From Clostridia bacterium (GTDB lineage Bacteria > Bacillota > Clostridia > Oscillospirales > CAG-272): a stretch of DNA of 42,809 bases. A program made the position numbers and the translations under genes. This document shows positions 41,203 to 42,809 of the stretch, one piece after another (within the stretch, counting starts at the first letter, position 1; every line of letters begins with the position of its first letter). The DNA is taken from assembly GCA_017462545.1 (NCBI GenBank), contig JAFTQX010000003.1, positions 1-42,809 of the forward strand, read 5' to 3'. The notes beneath the pieces are model-generated. The model made no database searches, was not told the origin of the DNA, and saw only the letters and a list, made by a program, of their open reading frames with translations.

Positions 41203-42177
41203 TTAATTTGTTTGCTCGGTGGATTTGGTCTCGGTGGTGGATTCCTGTGTCTGGAGGAGCTCCTCAATGGCCAGGCTGCTGTCCTCGCTCTCGGTATCCT
41301 CCTCCATCTCGGCAGCGGCCTCTTCTGCCTCCTCCTGCGCGCGGCGCAGGAATATCTGTACCATGCGGTGCACCAGAGGGCATTCATAGGGGAGTAGCTG
41401 CAAAAGACGAGCAAGCGTATAGAGCATAGCGGCCAAAAGAACAAAGTCGTATACCGAGGCCAGCACAAGTGCCTTGCCCTCCATCAGATTGTAGAGCAGA
41501 TTGGGGATGGCGGCGGCGGTAGAAAAGAGCATTGCGGCTGCGGCAAGGATATAATAGAAGGCCGGCTTTGCCTCGGCAAGGATGCCGCGGCTCTCGGCTG
41601 TAAAGTAGCAGGCAAGCAGCAGGAAGGCAAGCAGATGCAGCAGCTTGGCGGGATTGTTCATCTGCATGGTGCGGTCAAAGTAGAAAAGCATGGCGGTGAA
41701 CAAGCAGAAGAAGGAGGGGGCCAGCCCAAGCAGACCATGGGCAGAACCGTGCGCCTGCTCACGGGTAAAGAAAAACGAGAAATAGACAAGCGAGAGTAGC
41801 GAGCTGATGGCGGCAATGATCCAAAAGGCCTTGGTCAGCGTAGTGGCTGCGGTAGGTACGGAGAAGAAGGCAAGCAGCGTTGCTACTGCCATTGTAACGA
41901 TAAAAAAGGCAGAAGAGAAAAAGATGCTCAGGCTATTGCGGTAGGTGGGCGGGGTGAAGCGTTTACGACAGATGAGCGAGAAAACAAAGAAGAGAAGAAC
42001 GGCTACCCCGGCAACACAAAAGAAGGCGGTATTGAGAAAGGCGGGCGGGGTGAAGTAGCCAGTCGCCTTGTCTAACTCGGTAAACAGAGAGAGTGCGCGG
42101 AAGATGGTGGCAATCAGCGCCAGTACGGGTGCAAAAATGATGCCGATTACCAAAAGGAGCTTTTCTTTCTTTGTCAT
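41203..42177 (-). CDS. Eight-helix membrane protein of unknown function
   Basis: A 324-residue integral membrane protein that I do not recognise. About eight hydrophobic segments are visible, the first at LLLVIGIIFAPVLALIATIF and the last at LVLASVYDFVLLAAMLYTLARLL. The C-terminal ~55 residues are a cytoplasmic-type acidic tail rich in Glu, Ser and Thr. No enzymatic motif is evident. The start at 42177 follows GAGGT. It is upstream of polA in the same orientation with 49 bases between and may share its transcript. Confidence 0.8.
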   Translation of the reverse strand: MTKKEKLLLVIGIIFAPVLALIATIFRALSLFTELDKATGYFTPPAFLNTAFFCVAGVAVLLFFVFSLICRKRFTPPTYRNSLSIFFSSAFFIVTMAVATLLAFFSVPTAATTLTKAFWIIAAISSLLSLVYFSFFFTREQAHGSAHGLLGLAPSFFCLFTAMLFYFDRTMQMNNPAKLLHLLAFLLLACYFTAESRGILAEAKPAFYYILAAAAMLFSTAAAIPNLLYNLMEGKALVLASVYDFVLLAAMLYTLARLLQLLPYECPLVHRMVQIFLRRAQEEAEEAAAEMEEDTESEDSSLAIEELLQTQESTTETKSTEQTN

Positions 42178-42316
42178 ATAGATACCTCACAGGGCGGTTG
42201 TACCGCCGTTTTTCTTTTCAATTGGTTGGAAGAAGAGGGGAAAGCGAGTCGTTTTTTGCATGCTGCGCGAGCTTTCCTCGCCAAAACCGGAACTCTTCCT
42301 TTATATATATGTCCTC

Positions 42317-42325
42317 ATTATACCA
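42317..42325 (-). promoter_or_regulatory. Possible extended -10 promoter of the membrane-protein/polA unit
   Basis: Minus-strand TGGTATAAT (42317-42325) is an extended -10 without a clear -35, ~140 bases before the start at 42177. Confidence 0.45.
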
Positions 42326-42470
42326 CTTTTTCAGAAAAAAAGCAGTAGCAAACGCTGAAAAAAGCATAAAATTTACCCAAAATTTTCATTTTTGTTCAAA
42401 GTGTACAAAAATAAGCAGGGAAGTTTGGTCAATTTTCTACGCGAAAATTTGAAAAAATTGAATATTACCC

Positions 42471-42499
42471 TTGCAAAATCACGAATATTTTGGTATAAT
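42471..42499 (+). promoter_or_regulatory. Promoter of the S10 ribosomal protein operon
   Basis: TTGCAA (42471-42476), 17-base spacer with TGG before the hexamer, and TATAAT (42494-42499). The rpsJ start is ~250 bases downstream. Confidence 0.85.
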
Positions 42500-42505
42500 C
42501 ATAAG

Positions 42506-42751
42506 GCTTGATATGCGATGAAGCGAGAGGTTGCCGTCTTTTGGCGGGTAATTTTCGTGGAGTATGTCCGATATTTAACCGGGCGACAGCAAGATGTTTT
42601 TGGCTCCTTCGCCGGGGCTGAAACGCCGTGCTTTCACCAACCGGGCGCATCTGTGCGGCAGATTACCCCGGATTTTGTAAGGGCGAAAAAGAAACGCCCG
42701 GCACGGTGTGAATGTGCTGGCCCCAAGCAAATCAAAGAAGGAGGCAAAACC
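42506..42751 (+). ncRNA. Structured rpsJ leader
   Basis: About 245 transcribed bases precede rpsJ without a credible reading frame. Paired segments include GGGCG (42681-42685) with CGCCC (42695-42699) around an A-rich loop, and further G+C-rich pairings around 42587-42665. Parts such as GGGCGAAAAAGAAACGCCC look like leaders I recall before rpsJ in other Clostridia. An autoregulatory ribosomal-protein-binding leader is likely by analogy. The rest of the stretch from 42178 holds two promoters and no gene. Confidence 0.5.
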
Positions 42752-42809
42752 ATGGCAGCAAAAGAGAAAATCAGAGTAAGACTGAAGAGCTTTGACCACA
42801 CCCTCGTCG
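42752..42809 (+). CDS. rpsJ: 30S ribosomal protein S10, N-terminal part (cut by window edge)
   Basis: The first 19 codons read MAAKEKIRVRLKSFDHTLV, which is typical S10: the KIRVRLKSFDH segment is nearly invariant. The ATG at 42752 follows AAGGAGG. S10 acts in the small subunit head and, with NusB, in antitermination. It normally opens the S10-spc-alpha operon, which should continue beyond the right edge. Confidence 0.95.
   Translation, partial: MAAKEKIRVRLKSFDHTLV

Overview
The window looks like chromosomal DNA of an uncultured gut-type Clostridia (Oscillospirales/Christensenellales-like). Reasons are the AGGAGG-type ribosome binding sites, TTGACA/TATAAT promoters with 17-base spacers, a DNA polymerase I without proofreading residues, a clostridial-looking rpsJ leader, and many intracellular glycoside hydrolases under AraC regulators. 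The taxon is an inference; no rRNA, tRNA, CRISPR array or transposase was seen.

Bases 1-22003 are a row of carbohydrate cassettes. Cassette 1 is a divergent AraC regulator (217-978) plus a ten-gene operon (1127-11015): type I dehydroquinate-dehydratase-like enzyme, SDR, two MDR oxidoreductases, SGNH hydrolase, Gfo/Idh/MocA oxidoreductase, amidohydrolase, NAD-epimerase-like protein, EamA transporter and GH20 enzyme. Cassette 2 has the same layout: AraC (11102-11911) diverging from an UlaG-like metallo-hydrolase, a galactonate-dehydratase-like enolase-superfamily enzyme, an unassigned clan GH-A-like hydrolase, an SDR and a GH16 enzyme. Cassette 3 (17800-21967) is a GH78 rhamnosidase and two metallophosphoesterases with its own promoter and no adjacent AraC. 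Cassettes end in strong hairpins followed by a partly conserved flanking sequence.

On the minus strand follow a secreted 1771-residue protein (22157-27472) with repeated modules and a C-terminal metallophosphoesterase domain, and directly downstream a 38-codon gene (22024-22140) with an excellent ribosome binding site. A HAD phosphatase and a GH30 enzyme form another minus-strand unit, divergent from a GH101/GH129-like hydrolase (29818-31680).

The right part is more housekeeping: a CNNM/CorC protein behind a long structured leader with a terminator-like hairpin; an L-fucose unit (isomerase, mutarotase, FGGY kinase, DUF4886 protein) whose leader carries phased TGCCA repeats; a repeat-rich intergenic region; polA with an upstream membrane-protein gene; and at the right edge the first 19 codons of rpsJ, the start of an S10-type ribosomal protein operon.

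Taken together, the sugar enzymes mostly lack signal peptides, so they appear to act on imported oligosaccharides or glycosides, yet no sugar ABC or PTS transporter lies in the window. Operon 2 can be read as oxidation, lactone opening and dehydration of a sugar acid; operon 1 as keto-sugar or cyclitol chemistry. Both readings are hypotheses.
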